Origin: Deltaproteobacteria bacterium
GTDB lineage: Bacteria; Desulfobacterota; Desulfomonilia; UBA1062
Assembly (NCBI GenBank): GCA_018433775.1
Contig: JAHDQN010000013.1
Coordinates: 62,001-126,000, forward strand
Direction of reading: 5' to 3'
Length of the DNA: 64,000 bases
Shown here: one piece after another, positions 17,723 to 26,590 of the stretch
Layout of the letters: each line of letters begins with the position of its first letter
How positions within the stretch are numbered: the first letter of the stretch is position 1
Notes under the pieces: model-generated
Seen by the model: only the letters and a program-made list of their open reading frames with translations
Database searches by the model: none
Told to the model about the DNA's origin: nothing
Made by a program: the position numbers and the translations under genes

Positions 17723-19834
17723 ATGGTATTCCCCCGCACCTTTCTCAAGAGCAGGTTCGCCAGGCGGGTTTATATGCTCTTTATCCTCTGTGCACTCCTT
17801 CCCATGACGATCCTGGCGGTCATCTCGTATGTTCAGGTCAACCGGGTGATCATGAGCAACGAGCTGCGCGGCCTGCAGAGGAACGCCATTTCTCAGAGCA
17901 TGGCCGTATTCGACCGGATGATTTTTCTGGACAAGGAACTGGAGATGATCTCTTCTCTCCCGGCCTGGTATCCAGAGCCCGGGGGAGCCACTGAGCTTCA
18001 CCGGGATTACGACCCGCTGTCGCTTCATTTTCTCGGACTGTCGATTTTCGACTACCATACAGGCAGGTATACCCTGGTTGCCGGCGCGGAGCAGTCGTTT
18101 CCTGCCCTCTCGGGGCAGCTTCTGCAGCCCCTCTCTTCCGGAAAGACCATGGTGCTCACGGACCATCCGGGAGAAGGTCCTGGATCGGTGTTTCTCATCA
18201 GGCGGATACCGGGGCGGTCGCTCAGCTCGTATGCCATAGCGCGGATCGACCTCAAATATCTCTTCGACCTGCATGATGATGAGGAGGAGTCGATCAGGTT
18301 GAGCATTCTCGATGAGGGGAAAATCCTGTTCACCAATTTGCCCGGGGACCATGGCGAGAGCCTGCTGAAAGCGCTGCCGTCAGGAGATTCTCTTTCCCGG
18401 GGCTTCAGCTGGTCGTCAGAGTCCTGCACCTACCTTTCCAGCAGCGCGCATATTTTTTTGAAGAGCAGGTTTGCCGGCAATGTGTGGAGGCTGGTCATGA
18501 GCGAACCCAAGGAGATTATCCATGCACCCGGCGCCATGTTCAGGAATATCTATGTCCCCGTCTTCCTCACGGCCCTGCTTTTTGTGCTGCTGCTGAGCAT
18601 GCGTCAGATCAGAAAGAGCCTGATTCCTCTTGAAAGGCTCAAAGAGAGCACCAGAATGATCTCCCGGGGGGAGCTCGTTTCCCACGAGGTAGTCAGGAGC
18701 GGGGATGAGTTCGAAGAGCTCTCGGAATCCTTCAATACCATGGCGATCAAGCTGAACCAGCAGTTCAATACCCTTAAGGCCATGGCCGGCATCGACCGGG
18801 CGATTCTCTCGCTGCTCGATACAGACAAAATAGTCGAGACCTTTTTCTCCAGAATCGGCGATGTACTGCCCAGTGATGAAGTAGGGGTGTATATCCGCGA
18901 CTCGGCCGAGAGCAGTGCATGGTACCTCTATGCCCGGGAGATGACGAGCCGGGAGGGCAGGCATTCGAAGCCCGCAATCATCCCGCTGGCCATACCGGCT
19001 GAGGAACTGGAACCACTGAGCAGGTACAGGGAATATATCGTATTGCACAGGGATGATGACCTGCCCTCGTATCTCCACCGGCTTTCTTCTCAGGACATGG
19101 CGATGTTCCTGATTCTTCCCGTCATGGTGAAGGAAGGTCTGTTCGCGTTCATCGTTTTTGCGGAAAGGCACGCAAGGGAGCGTTCACCCGATTACATCAT
19201 CCATGCCCGTCAGATCGCGGACCGGATGGCCGCTGCCTTTGCCAATGCAAGCCTTATCGAAGAAATGAACCAGCTCAACTGGGGAACGCTCACCGCCCTT
19301 GCCCGGGTGGTGGACGCCAAATCTTCCTGGACTGCCGGGCATTCCGAACGTGTCGCGGATATGGCAGTCAGGATAGGGAAGGTCATGGGTCTCCCCGAAA
19401 AGGACCTCGTGACCCTCAATAAGGCAGGCCTTCTCCACGACATCGGCAAGATCAGCACCCCGAGGCCGATCCTGAACAAACCCGAGAAGCTCACGGACGA
19501 GGAGTTCGACATCATCCGGAAGCATCCGGAAGACAGCTCCCGCATCCTGGAGCCCATCACCCCGTACCGGGACATTATCCCGGCAGTTATCCAGCATCAT
19601 GAACGCTTCGACGGCAAGGGCTACCCGCGCGGTCTTTCAGGCGGAAGCATATCCCTGTGCGGACGTATCCTCGCCGTTGCAGATTCCTTTGACGCCATGG
19701 TCTCCGACAGGCCCTACCGGAAGGGCAAGAGCATGGATGCGGTGCTCAGGGAAATCCGGGAAGAAGCGGGCAAGCAGTTCGACCCGAGGGTGGTCGATGC
19801 CCTGATGCAGGTTCTCAGGGATAAGGAGGAATGA
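17723..19834 (+). CDS. membrane-bound HD-GYP c-di-GMP phosphodiesterase
   Basis: A 703-residue sensor. Order of parts: membrane helix at about 16-38, periplasmic sensor region of about 235 residues, second helix at about 275-295, HAMP linker, a GAF-like domain (about 355-515) and a C-terminal HD-GYP domain. The metal site LLHDIGK is near residue 572 and the signature HHERFDGKGYP near 626, both intact, so hydrolysis of cyclic di-GMP is expected. It lies 11 bp after the pseudopilin gene and overlaps the next lipoprotein gene by 4 bases. Its position beside the pilus genes suggests that it tunes pilus-based motility or attachment, which is an inference. Confidence 0.92.
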   Translation: MVFPRTFLKSRFARRVYMLFILCALLPMTILAVISYVQVNRVIMSNELRGLQRNAISQSMAVFDRMIFLDKELEMISSLPAWYPEPGGATELHRDYDPLSLHFLGLSIFDYHTGRYTLVAGAEQSFPALSGQLLQPLSSGKTMVLTDHPGEGPGSVFLIRRIPGRSLSSYAIARIDLKYLFDLHDDEEESIRLSILDEGKILFTNLPGDHGESLLKALPSGDSLSRGFSWSSESCTYLSSSAHIFLKSRFAGNVWRLVMSEPKEIIHAPGAMFRNIYVPVFLTALLFVLLLSMRQIRKSLIPLERLKESTRMISRGELVSHEVVRSGDEFEELSESFNTMAIKLNQQFNTLKAMAGIDRAILSLLDTDKIVETFFSRIGDVLPSDEVGVYIRDSAESSAWYLYAREMTSREGRHSKPAIIPLAIPAEELEPLSRYREYIVLHRDDDLPSYLHRLSSQDMAMFLILPVMVKEGLFAFIVFAERHARERSPDYIIHARQIADRMAAAFANASLIEEMNQLNWGTLTALARVVDAKSSWTAGHSERVADMAVRIGKVMGLPEKDLVTLNKAGLLHDIGKISTPRPILNKPEKLTDEEFDIIRKHPEDSSRILEPITPYRDIIPAVIQHHERFDGKGYPRGLSGGSISLCGRILAVADSFDAMVSDRPYRKGKSMDAVLREIREEAGKQFDPRVVDALMQVLRDKEE

Positions 19835-20217
19835 GCATGAGGAGGCGCACCTTTTTTCTTTTATCAATGGTTTTTGTGGTGGTTCCCATGGCGTTTCTTG
19901 CAGGCTGTAACACGAGTCCAACCATACCCGAGGGGCTCGTCGGCGTGTGGCAGACTGACGAGAAAGAGAGCGCTGAGGTGACCTTTGATTTTTCCCGGGA
20001 AAGGATCGTGATCAGTTCCGGAACCGGGGTGTTCGAGTACACGGTCGAGAAGGTCGAAGCGGAGAAGGGACATCTGTACAACACCACACTGTATTCGATC
20101 TATTACCTGGACCGGGACGGCGAGACGAACCTGATGAATCTCCTCTATTCCCCCGAGGAGGGTGGAATCATCAGGTTCAAATCGGAGCAGGATAAGGTCT
20201 GGAGAAAAGGTGAATAG
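19831..20217 (+). CDS. small lipoprotein, unknown function
   Basis: A 128-residue predicted lipoprotein. The signal peptide ends in a lipobox LAGC (Cys26), followed by NTSP, which would favour the outer membrane. The mature part has the pattern of a small beta-barrel or lipocalin-like domain (GLVGVWQTDE..VTFDFS..RIVISSGTGVFEYTVEKVE), similar in style to proteins that begin with a GxW motif. Ligand and role are unknown. Its ATG overlaps the stop of the HD-GYP gene (ATGA), so it is translated with it and may be a partner in signal sensing at the envelope. Confidence 0.8.
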   Translation: MSMRRRTFFLLSMVFVVVPMAFLAGCNTSPTIPEGLVGVWQTDEKESAEVTFDFSRERIVISSGTGVFEYTVEKVEAEKGHLYNTTLYSIYYLDRDGETNLMNLLYSPEEGGIIRFKSEQDKVWRKGE

Positions 20218-20552
20218 CAGCTGATCAGTAATTTCATTTTTTTGTCTTGGATCTGAACTATGTGTGAAGACGTTTCATGAGAATGAGGCTCCGGAAATCG
20301 GGAAACTCGAACCGCTGAGATGGAAGAGTGAGGTCTGGAATCCGGTTACTGTAGAAGCAGGATTGTTACCCGGTATTGGCGGACAGGAAAATGCCTGGCA
20401 CATCTCGTCATGCGGAAATAAGCAAGTAAAAACACAATATTAAATGCCAGCGTACGTCTCATTTTTTTCAGCAGGGTGACGAAAAGAAAGCCAAGTCTCT
20501 ACGTATACGCAGATGATATGCTTGAGAAAGAACGACAACAAGGAGAGACGGC
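20218..20552. other. intergenic region before pilY1
   Basis: No gene is seen in these 335 bases. The region is more AT-rich than its neighbours and probably holds the pilY1 operon promoter, with the ribosome site AAGGAG just before 20553. No clear sigma-54 or sigma-70 promoter could be picked by eye. Confidence 0.4.
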
Positions 20553-23500
20553 ATGAAGCGCTTATCTACTGCACCAATAGTACTACTCTCCCTTTTCTTG
20601 TTCGGAATCCCTGCCGTAGGGGACGACACCGATATCTTTTCGGGCACCACCATCAATGTCCCGCCCAACGTGCTCATTCTTCTGGACACCTCGGGGTCCA
20701 TGCAGGAAGACGACAAGAAAGTACCCAGCAGCGTGTACAATCCTGACCACGATTACCGGGGCGATCTCGACAAGATCACCGGGAACACCCCGCAACGGTA
20801 CACGGTCTACTACATCTGGAAGGAGCCGAACAAGGAATGGGAAAAATCCATGTTCGATGAGCTCACGAGCAGCACGGCCAACATCGGCTGCGCGGATGCC
20901 AAGTATGCCCTCGATACCTATGGTTACTGGATGGGGTACATGAGCCCCGAGCCGGATGAGAATGGTCTCTACCAGTGCGGCGGGGACGTGCTGATGAAGC
21001 TGAGTGTCGGCAATTACCGGAACTTTCTTGAATCGCCTGCAACGGAAAGCGAATACCGGATAACCATTGCCAAGCGGGTCATCGAAAACCTGGTGATGGC
21101 GCTCGATGACGATGTGGCCCGGGTGGGTCTCATGCGCTTCGATGACCAGAAGGACAACGGCGGCAAGATGCTCCTGCCCATCGGGTCCACGGATGCACAG
21201 TTCAGTGCCGTGCTGAACGCCCCATCCAACAAGGACCCGGTCGCGGCAAAGGGCACCACGCCGGTAGCCGAGGCCCTGGCCGAGGCCGGGCTGTACTTTG
21301 CCGGTGAGACCCCCTGGGTCGACTATCTCGGGGTCGACTATAACACCAGCGCTTTTCTCTCGGGCGGGGAGTATATCTGCCCGGTCCGATGGCGCTGCCA
21401 GAAGAACTATGTCATCGTGGTCAGTGACGGCCTCTCCTATAACGACAATGGGAAAAAGAGCACCACTGATACATCCATGTTTCTTCTGCCCTACCTCAAT
21501 GGCGGAATCATCGGAGATTATGACGGGGACGGTAAGGATCTGACCGAGGACGGCACGGATGTCATCGACACGGTGTATCCGGGAGCCGGCACCCATCTTC
21601 TGGACGATGTGGCGAAATTTATTTACGATGAAGACCTCATTATGAACAGGAACGACGAAGCAGGGGTGTCGTTCGATCACGAGTATTTCCCGAAGCAGAA
21701 CATTACCACATTCACGGTGGGATTCATGACAGCCTCGGGCACGGCCACCTTGAGCCCGGCGGACGAGCTGCTGGCCAAGGCCGCCCTCCAGGGTGGGGGT
21801 GAGTTCCTCTCGGCGAACAACAGCTCGGAACTCGAAGCAGCGCTTCTCTCCGCCGTGGGGATGATTCTGGTATCCAATTCGAGCTTTATCGCACCCGTGG
21901 TCCCGGTGAACAAGATCAACAAGGTCTATTCGGGCAACAGCGTCTACCTGTCCCTGTTCAAGCCGAGCAATACCGACGCGTTCTGGCCTGGAAACCTGAA
22001 GAAGTTCGGACTCGACCCGGACGGCAGTCTCCTCCAGAAAGACGGGAATCCGGCAACGGACTCCAACGGGGAGATTCTCGATTCCGCCTCGTCCTGCTGG
22101 AGTTACAGCAGCGGAGACGGCAGCGCCACTGATGAGGGCGGTGCGGGCGCCGTCATCTTGAACCAGGCCTCAAGGAATTTCTATACCAACCGGGGCACGG
22201 TAACCAGCCTGACGGATTCAACAAATGCATTCAGCACGGCCAATGCGGACGTAAAAACCGCGCTGGGCGTGGCGGACCCGGACGACCTCATCAACTTCCT
22301 CACCGCCCGGGGGGATTATGCAAAGGACGGCGTCCTGGGGCGGGAGTGGGTCCTGGGTGACATCCTCCACTCCAAGCCCGCCACCGTGTTCCACGGCGCT
22401 GAAACCGTCATCTTCGTGGGCGCCAACGACGGGTTTCTCCATGTTTTTGTCGATGATGACAATGACACCCCCGACGATTTGAGCGATGACACCTTGAGCG
22501 AGGCATGGTGCTTTGTGCCCTGGGACCTTCTTCCCAACCTCCACCTCCTCAAGGACGGAACCTCGCACACCTACTTTGTGGACGGATCGCCGACCCTTTT
22601 CAGCGAAGGGGGGTATCAGTACGTCACCTTCGGTCTGAGGCGCGGGGGCAGCAAGCACTACACGCTCCAGGTAGGGCAGATGGACGCCGATGGTAATTAC
22701 AACGGAGGATATGCCTCCCCGCTGTTCAAATGGGAAATCGGCTCCGATGTACTGGGAGAGGGTTCCGAACCACTGGGCCAGTCCTGGTCGAAGCCGAGGT
22801 TGAGCACCATCGCCACCAGTTCCACGGGCACGAACCAGGTTCTCCTGATCACCGGCGGATATGACGCGGACAGTGAAGACGGGGCCATCCCGACCACTAC
22901 GGACACCAGGGGCCGGGCAATTTTTGCCGTGGACGCGGCAAACGGGCTCCTGGAGAGCAACCTGAACTTCAATTATACCAACTTTCCGGCCATGACCCAT
23001 TGTATCGTGGAGCTCACCGCCTTTGACCGCAACACCGATGGTATCGACGACACCATCTACGCCGGCTCCCTGGGAGGCGACCTCTTCGCCTTCTCGGACC
23101 GGGGACAGAACGGTTCGTGGTCGAAGTTCAAGCTGTTCCAGGCCAGATCGGAAGACGCCGGCACAGCAGGCACCCTGCTGAAGTTCTTCACCGAGCCGGA
23201 TGTGGCCCTGGAGACGTTCGGAGACTACGTGTACGCCGGTACTGGAGATCGGGCCAATCCGTCCGACTCTACAACCGTGAACCGTTTCTACGCGATCAAG
23301 AACCCCTGGCCGGCGAACCCGGATACCTGGACGCCGCTCACCGAGGCAGGCCTCGTGGATGTGACAAGCAGCAGTTACGACACCACCACACTGGCAAACC
23401 TCGTCACCGGAAACGGATGGTACATCAAATTCAGCAGCCGGCCGGGCGAAAAGGTGATGTCGTCGCCCCTGCTTTTCAACAAGATCGTGTTCTTCACCAC

Positions 23501-23825
23501 CTATGTCCCGGGATCGAGCAGTGCGGTAGGAGATCCCTGTTCGATCTCGTCTCTGGGGGAGGGAAGACTTTACGCCCTGGACTACCTCACCGGTCAGGCG
23601 GTCCTGAATTTCGATACCTCCGACGATGCGCCGGAACGAAGCATATCGCTTGGCGTAGGCATTCCGTCACCGCCGACCCTTATCGTGACCAAGAGCGATA
23701 ACTACAGCGCAGGCGCAGCAAAGCTGATCATCGGCACCGGCGATCCCACGGGAGACATCAAGACCGAGGTGATCGAGATTCCGGGCGGGGGCAATGTGCA
23801 GCTTTACTACTGGAAACAGAGCTGA
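20553..23825 (+). CDS. pilY1: type IV pilus adhesin/biogenesis protein PilY1
   Basis: A 1090-residue exported protein. The signal peptide covers about residues 1-23. It is followed by a von Willebrand A-like domain whose metal-dependent adhesion site starts with DTSGS (45-49), and a C-terminal beta-propeller (about 580-1085) beginning near the family stretch GREWVLGDILHSKP. A calcium-binding-like acidic loop DDDNDTPDD lies near residue 634. PilY1 sits at the pilus tip with minor pilins, promotes pilus assembly and adhesion, and acts in surface sensing. It is the first gene of an operon with a hypothetical gene and the pilW, pilV and pilX-like minor pilins. The order differs from Pseudomonas, where pilY1 follows pilV, pilW and pilX. 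Confidence 0.93.
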   Translation: MKRLSTAPIVLLSLFLFGIPAVGDDTDIFSGTTINVPPNVLILLDTSGSMQEDDKKVPSSVYNPDHDYRGDLDKITGNTPQRYTVYYIWKEPNKEWEKSMFDELTSSTANIGCADAKYALDTYGYWMGYMSPEPDENGLYQCGGDVLMKLSVGNYRNFLESPATESEYRITIAKRVIENLVMALDDDVARVGLMRFDDQKDNGGKMLLPIGSTDAQFSAVLNAPSNKDPVAAKGTTPVAEALAEAGLYFAGETPWVDYLGVDYNTSAFLSGGEYICPVRWRCQKNYVIVVSDGLSYNDNGKKSTTDTSMFLLPYLNGGIIGDYDGDGKDLTEDGTDVIDTVYPGAGTHLLDDVAKFIYDEDLIMNRNDEAGVSFDHEYFPKQNITTFTVGFMTASGTATLSPADELLAKAALQGGGEFLSANNSSELEAALLSAVGMILVSNSSFIAPVVPVNKINKVYSGNSVYLSLFKPSNTDAFWPGNLKKFGLDPDGSLLQKDGNPATDSNGEILDSASSCWSYSSGDGSATDEGGAGAVILNQASRNFYTNRGTVTSLTDSTNAFSTANADVKTALGVADPDDLINFLTARGDYAKDGVLGREWVLGDILHSKPATVFHGAETVIFVGANDGFLHVFVDDDNDTPDDLSDDTLSEAWCFVPWDLLPNLHLLKDGTSHTYFVDGSPTLFSEGGYQYVTFGLRRGGSKHYTLQVGQMDADGNYNGGYASPLFKWEIGSDVLGEGSEPLGQSWSKPRLSTIATSSTGTNQVLLITGGYDADSEDGAIPTTTDTRGRAIFAVDAANGLLESNLNFNYTNFPAMTHCIVELTAFDRNTDGIDDTIYAGSLGGDLFAFSDRGQNGSWSKFKLFQARSEDAGTAGTLLKFFTEPDVALETFGDYVYAGTGDRANPSDSTTVNRFYAIKNPWPANPDTWTPLTEAGLVDVTSSSYDTTTLANLVTGNGWYIKFSSRPGEKVMSSPLLFNKIVFFTTYVPGSSSAVGDPCSISSLGEGRLYALDYLTGQAVLNFDTSDDAPERSISLGVGIPSPPTLIVTKSDNYSAGAAKLIIGTGDPTGDIKTEVIEIPGGGNVQLYYWKQS

Positions 23826-23847
23826 TCATGCAGCCGGGAGGAAGAGG

Positions 23848-24291
23848 ATGAGTAAAAAGAAAATGAAATTGGCCGTCTGCTGTTCGGTCCTGGCCGTCGT
23901 GCTCGCTGCCGGGGTCTGCAGCGCGGAAAGGATCAGCGACCCCGATCAGATCAAGTATTGGGAATACACGTATTTCCAGAGCATGATCACCTACGTGAGC
24001 CCTCTGCACGACTATATCGTGACCACGGACAGAAAGATACTTCTGGTGGATGCCGAACATGAAGGCGGCACCCTGGCCACCTCCATCAGGGATGTCCACG
24101 GCAACGACTCCGCACTCGGCAACCTGAGGGCGGGTAGCTGGGTGTATGTCTGGGGGGGAGTGCTCGCAGACCACAGCATCGGGGCCAGGGACATCGTGCT
24201 CCTGCCGGGGAAGCTGACCGATCTGGAATGGGATCAATACCCTGTCCTGAAAGAGCGGAAGAAATTCATATCCGGGCATGCCTTTTACTGA
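23848..24291 (+). CDS. exported hypothetical protein in pilus operon
   Basis: A 147-residue protein with a clean signal peptide (about 1-26, cleavage likely after VCSA). The mature part has no family that I recognise; it looks beta-rich, with a VYVWGGVLADHSIGARDIVLLPGKL segment reminiscent of a small barrel. The ATG has an excellent GGGAGGAAGAGG ribosome site. The gene lies between pilY1 and pilW in the same direction and its end overlaps the region of the pilW start, so it probably belongs to the pilus tip or assembly complex. That assignment is from context only. Confidence 0.75.
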   Translation: MSKKKMKLAVCCSVLAVVLAAGVCSAERISDPDQIKYWEYTYFQSMITYVSPLHDYIVTTDRKILLVDAEHEGGTLATSIRDVHGNDSALGNLRAGSWVYVWGGVLADHSIGARDIVLLPGKLTDLEWDQYPVLKERKKFISGHAFY

Positions 24292-24325
24292 AAAAATGAA
24301 GATTACGGACGGAAGAAAACAATCG

Positions 24326-24937
24326 ATGAGAGTATCAGAGATTACCAGTGACAGGAGGGGCCTGACCCTTGTGGAGCTCATGATCGTCGTGGTCTTGTCA
24401 ATGCTCCTCATGAGCGCGGTGTACATGACCTATCAGATCCAGAAGAATACCAGCGACATCCAGCACCAGGTTGCAACCGTCCAGCAGGACCTCCGGGCGG
24501 TTCTGGATATCATGTCTCAGGACATCAGGCATGCCGGCTGCGATCCCACTCTCCAGACCACCGCGGGTATCATTCCTTCACAGTCCGGGCCATTGATGAT
24601 CTCGTTCTCCATGGATCTCAATGAAGACGGAGACACCGCAGACTTGGGTCCGGACGAACAGGTGAGCTACTCCCTCAACGGTACCACCCTCGTTCGGAAC
24701 GGGGTCGAGCTCACGCAGAACGTGACCACCATGGGGTTCACCTACTATGACGAGGACAATGCGGTCATCACGCCTACGGACAGCGGGGGCAGCGCACTCA
24801 CAACCGCCGAGGCGAACAGAGTCCGGGATGTCGAGGTCATTATCGGGATCCGGAGCGACAAGATCGATCCGGACATCGGCGATCACATCAGCCGTTCCAT
24901 GGTCAGAAGGGTGAAAATGAGAAATCAGGGGATCTGA
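24326..24937 (+). CDS. pilW: PilW-like minor pilin
   Basis: A 203-residue type IV prepilin. A short leader ends in RRG, followed by LTLVELMIVVVLSMLLMSAVY with Glu at +5, the site cleaved and methylated by prepilin peptidase. The soluble region contains QQDLRAVLDIMSQDIRHAGCDP, a stretch characteristic of PilW proteins. With PilV, PilX and PilY1 it should form the priming complex at the pilus tip. The start at 24326 gives a normal 12-residue leader and has GGAAG 10 bases upstream; frames from 24278 or 24296 would overlap the previous gene without a ribosome site. Confidence 0.85.
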   Translation: MRVSEITSDRRGLTLVELMIVVVLSMLLMSAVYMTYQIQKNTSDIQHQVATVQQDLRAVLDIMSQDIRHAGCDPTLQTTAGIIPSQSGPLMISFSMDLNEDGDTADLGPDEQVSYSLNGTTLVRNGVELTQNVTTMGFTYYDEDNAVITPTDSGGSALTTAEANRVRDVEVIIGIRSDKIDPDIGDHISRSMVRRVKMRNQGI

Positions 24938-24959
24938 TGTATCAGGCACGGGTGAGATC

Positions 24960-25355
24960 ATGAAAAAGATGATAAATGACAGAGGCGGGTATTCGTTCAT
25001 CGAGCTGGTGGTTTCCGTTCTCATATTCGCAATCGGGTTCCTGGGGATCACCAAGATGGAGCAGCATGCCGTCATGGGCAACAGTTTCAGCATGCAGATG
25101 ACCAATACCCTGAATATCATAGACAACCAGGTGGAATTCTTGAGGGGGCTGGATGTGGGTGACGCGGCCCTTGCAGTCGGGGACCATGCCGGCGGCAACT
25201 TCACCCGACAGGGGGTCACCTATACACTCTCGTGGACAGTGAGCACCACAGGGCTTGGCCCGTCGGCCGATTCGCGGGAGGTCGCCGTGCAGGTCACCTG
25301 GATGGAGAAGAACACCCCGCACAGCATCACGATGAACCTCGCCCGGTCCGGTTAG
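24960..25355 (+). CDS. pilV: PilV-like minor pilin
   Basis: A 131-residue prepilin. The leader MKKMINDRGG is cut before YSFIELVVSVLIFAIGFLG, with Glu at +5. The extended LIFAIGFLGI helix followed by an HAVMGNSFS-like region is typical of PilV-type minor pilins, which start with a short leader and have a small soluble domain. It lies 22 bp after the pilW stop and 47 bp before pilX, in one operon. Its role is in minor-pilin priming of the type IV pilus at the inner membrane. Confidence 0.85.
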   Translation: MKKMINDRGGYSFIELVVSVLIFAIGFLGITKMEQHAVMGNSFSMQMTNTLNIIDNQVEFLRGLDVGDAALAVGDHAGGNFTRQGVTYTLSWTVSTTGLGPSADSREVAVQVTWMEKNTPHSITMNLARSG

Positions 25356-25402
25356 GTATGGTGATAGGAATGTACTTCTCCCCATACTTGAAGAGAGGCG
25401 GT

Positions 25403-25858
25403 ATGAAGATACGCGGTATGAAGATACGCAAAGACAAACAAGGGACGATACTCGTCATGGTGCTTCTATTCATGCTTTCCGCTATGCTCATCGGGATCGC
25501 CCTCATGAGATCCACGATTATCGAAACCAAGATAGCGGCAAACGAGAGGGTCTATAAACAGGGTTTCTACCGGGCGGAGAGCGCGGCAGAGATCATCATC
25601 CCGCAGTTCGATTCCATTGTCAGCGTGACCTCGTGGGGGATCGACAGCAGGGCGGATGTTTCTTCAAGAATGCCCGAAGGAAGCACCGTGGACGGCGCCA
25701 ATGTCGGCATGACCCTGCGCCGGACCGGGAATCCTCCCATCGGATCAGGTTCCAGTGCAGCAAAGACCACTGCGATGTACTACCGGATCGACGCGACGGT
25801 TGATAACCGCACCGTGGAGATGGGTGTCTGGAAGGCCTTCCCGAAGCCCGGCACTTAA
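25403..25858 (+). CDS. pilX: PilX-like minor pilin
   Basis: A 151-residue protein with the PilX N-terminal pattern: KDKQGTILVMVLLFMLSAML, a hydrophobic helix lacking the usual GFTLIE cut site, then MRSTIIETKIAANER, which is diagnostic of the family, and ..YKQGFYRAESAAE. The start is the first of two ATGs inside a perfect 15-bp tandem duplication (GGTATGAAGATACGC twice), which gives MKIRGMKIR. GAGG lies 5 bases upstream of the first copy. The frame is open further upstream but would read through pilV. It is the last gene of the pilY1 operon and ends 9 bp before the converging EEP gene. Confidence 0.82.
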   Translation: MKIRGMKIRKDKQGTILVMVLLFMLSAMLIGIALMRSTIIETKIAANERVYKQGFYRAESAAEIIIPQFDSIVSVTSWGIDSRADVSSRMPEGSTVDGANVGMTLRRTGNPPIGSGSSAAKTTAMYYRIDATVDNRTVEMGVWKAFPKPGT

Positions 25859-25867
25859 AACGAAGAA

Positions 25868-26590
25868 TCAGATCTCGATGATTCCGGTGACCGGCAGGTG
25901 GTCCGATGCCATGATGATGTCGAGACTCCTGTGCGCCTGGATTTTCACCAGAGACCCCGGGGGGGAGACCATGATCCGGTCGAGCGAGAAGACGGGGAGG
26001 ATCGAGGGGAAGGTCCGGGGGCTTTTCGCCTTTCCGAACAGCGAATAGAGCCTTTTCAGGGCCGAGCGCCGCAGGGTCCACTCGTTGAAGTCGCCCAGGA
26101 CGATGACCGTTCCCTGGAACCCGCTCGAAAGGGTCTGCATGAGCATGTCCGCCTGGAATTTTCGCTCGATCGCCCGCAGGCCAAGGTGTGCGGTCAGCAC
26201 CCGGACGGCCGTGCCGCCGATTCTGATCAGCGCGTCGATGGCGCCCCGGGGCTCGTACGGATGAGCGCTCAGGTCGATGCGGTGGAACCGTATGATCGGG
26301 AACCTGCTCAGCAGGACGTTTCCATAGTGCAGGGCATATTTGAAGAATGTGGGACCGAGGACCACCTCCATGTCCGTGAGCGTGGAGAAGAACGCCTCGT
26401 CGAGATGGCCGCCCTCCTCCAGGGAGAAGTTGGCCTCCTGCAGGGCCACGATATCTGCGTCGAGCTCGCTGATGACCCGGATCGCCCGTAAGGGCATCTG
26501 CCGCTGATCCGTGCCGATCCATCCGTGGATATTGTACGTGGCGACCCTGATTCTCCGCGAGCCTGATCCCTGAAGCGTGTTGCCGGTCAT
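25868..26590 (-). CDS. endonuclease/exonuclease/phosphatase family protein
   Basis: A 240-residue member of the EEP superfamily of metal-dependent phosphodiesterases. Signatures in order: RVATYNIHG (Asn20), ADIVALQEAN (catalytic Glu binding Mg), VIVLGDFNEW, and the final SDHLPV with the Asp-His pair. All key residues are present. Substrate may be a phospholipid, nucleic acid or other phosphodiester. The ATG overlaps the stop of the phospholipase-D-like gene (ATGA), so the two enzymes are made together. This pairing suggests a common phospholipid substrate, which is an inference. There is no signal peptide. Confidence 0.87.
   Translation of the reverse strand: MTGNTLQGSGSRRIRVATYNIHGWIGTDQRQMPLRAIRVISELDADIVALQEANFSLEEGGHLDEAFFSTLTDMEVVLGPTFFKYALHYGNVLLSRFPIIRFHRIDLSAHPYEPRGAIDALIRIGGTAVRVLTAHLGLRAIERKFQADMLMQTLSSGFQGTVIVLGDFNEWTLRRSALKRLYSLFGKAKSPRTFPSILPVFSLDRIMVSPPGSLVKIQAHRSLDIIMASDHLPVTGIIEI

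Noticed and set aside
20396..20420. TGGCAC-like sigma-54 promoter before pilY1
   Set aside because: The GC element is 13 rather than 10 bases after the GG, so spacing is wrong.
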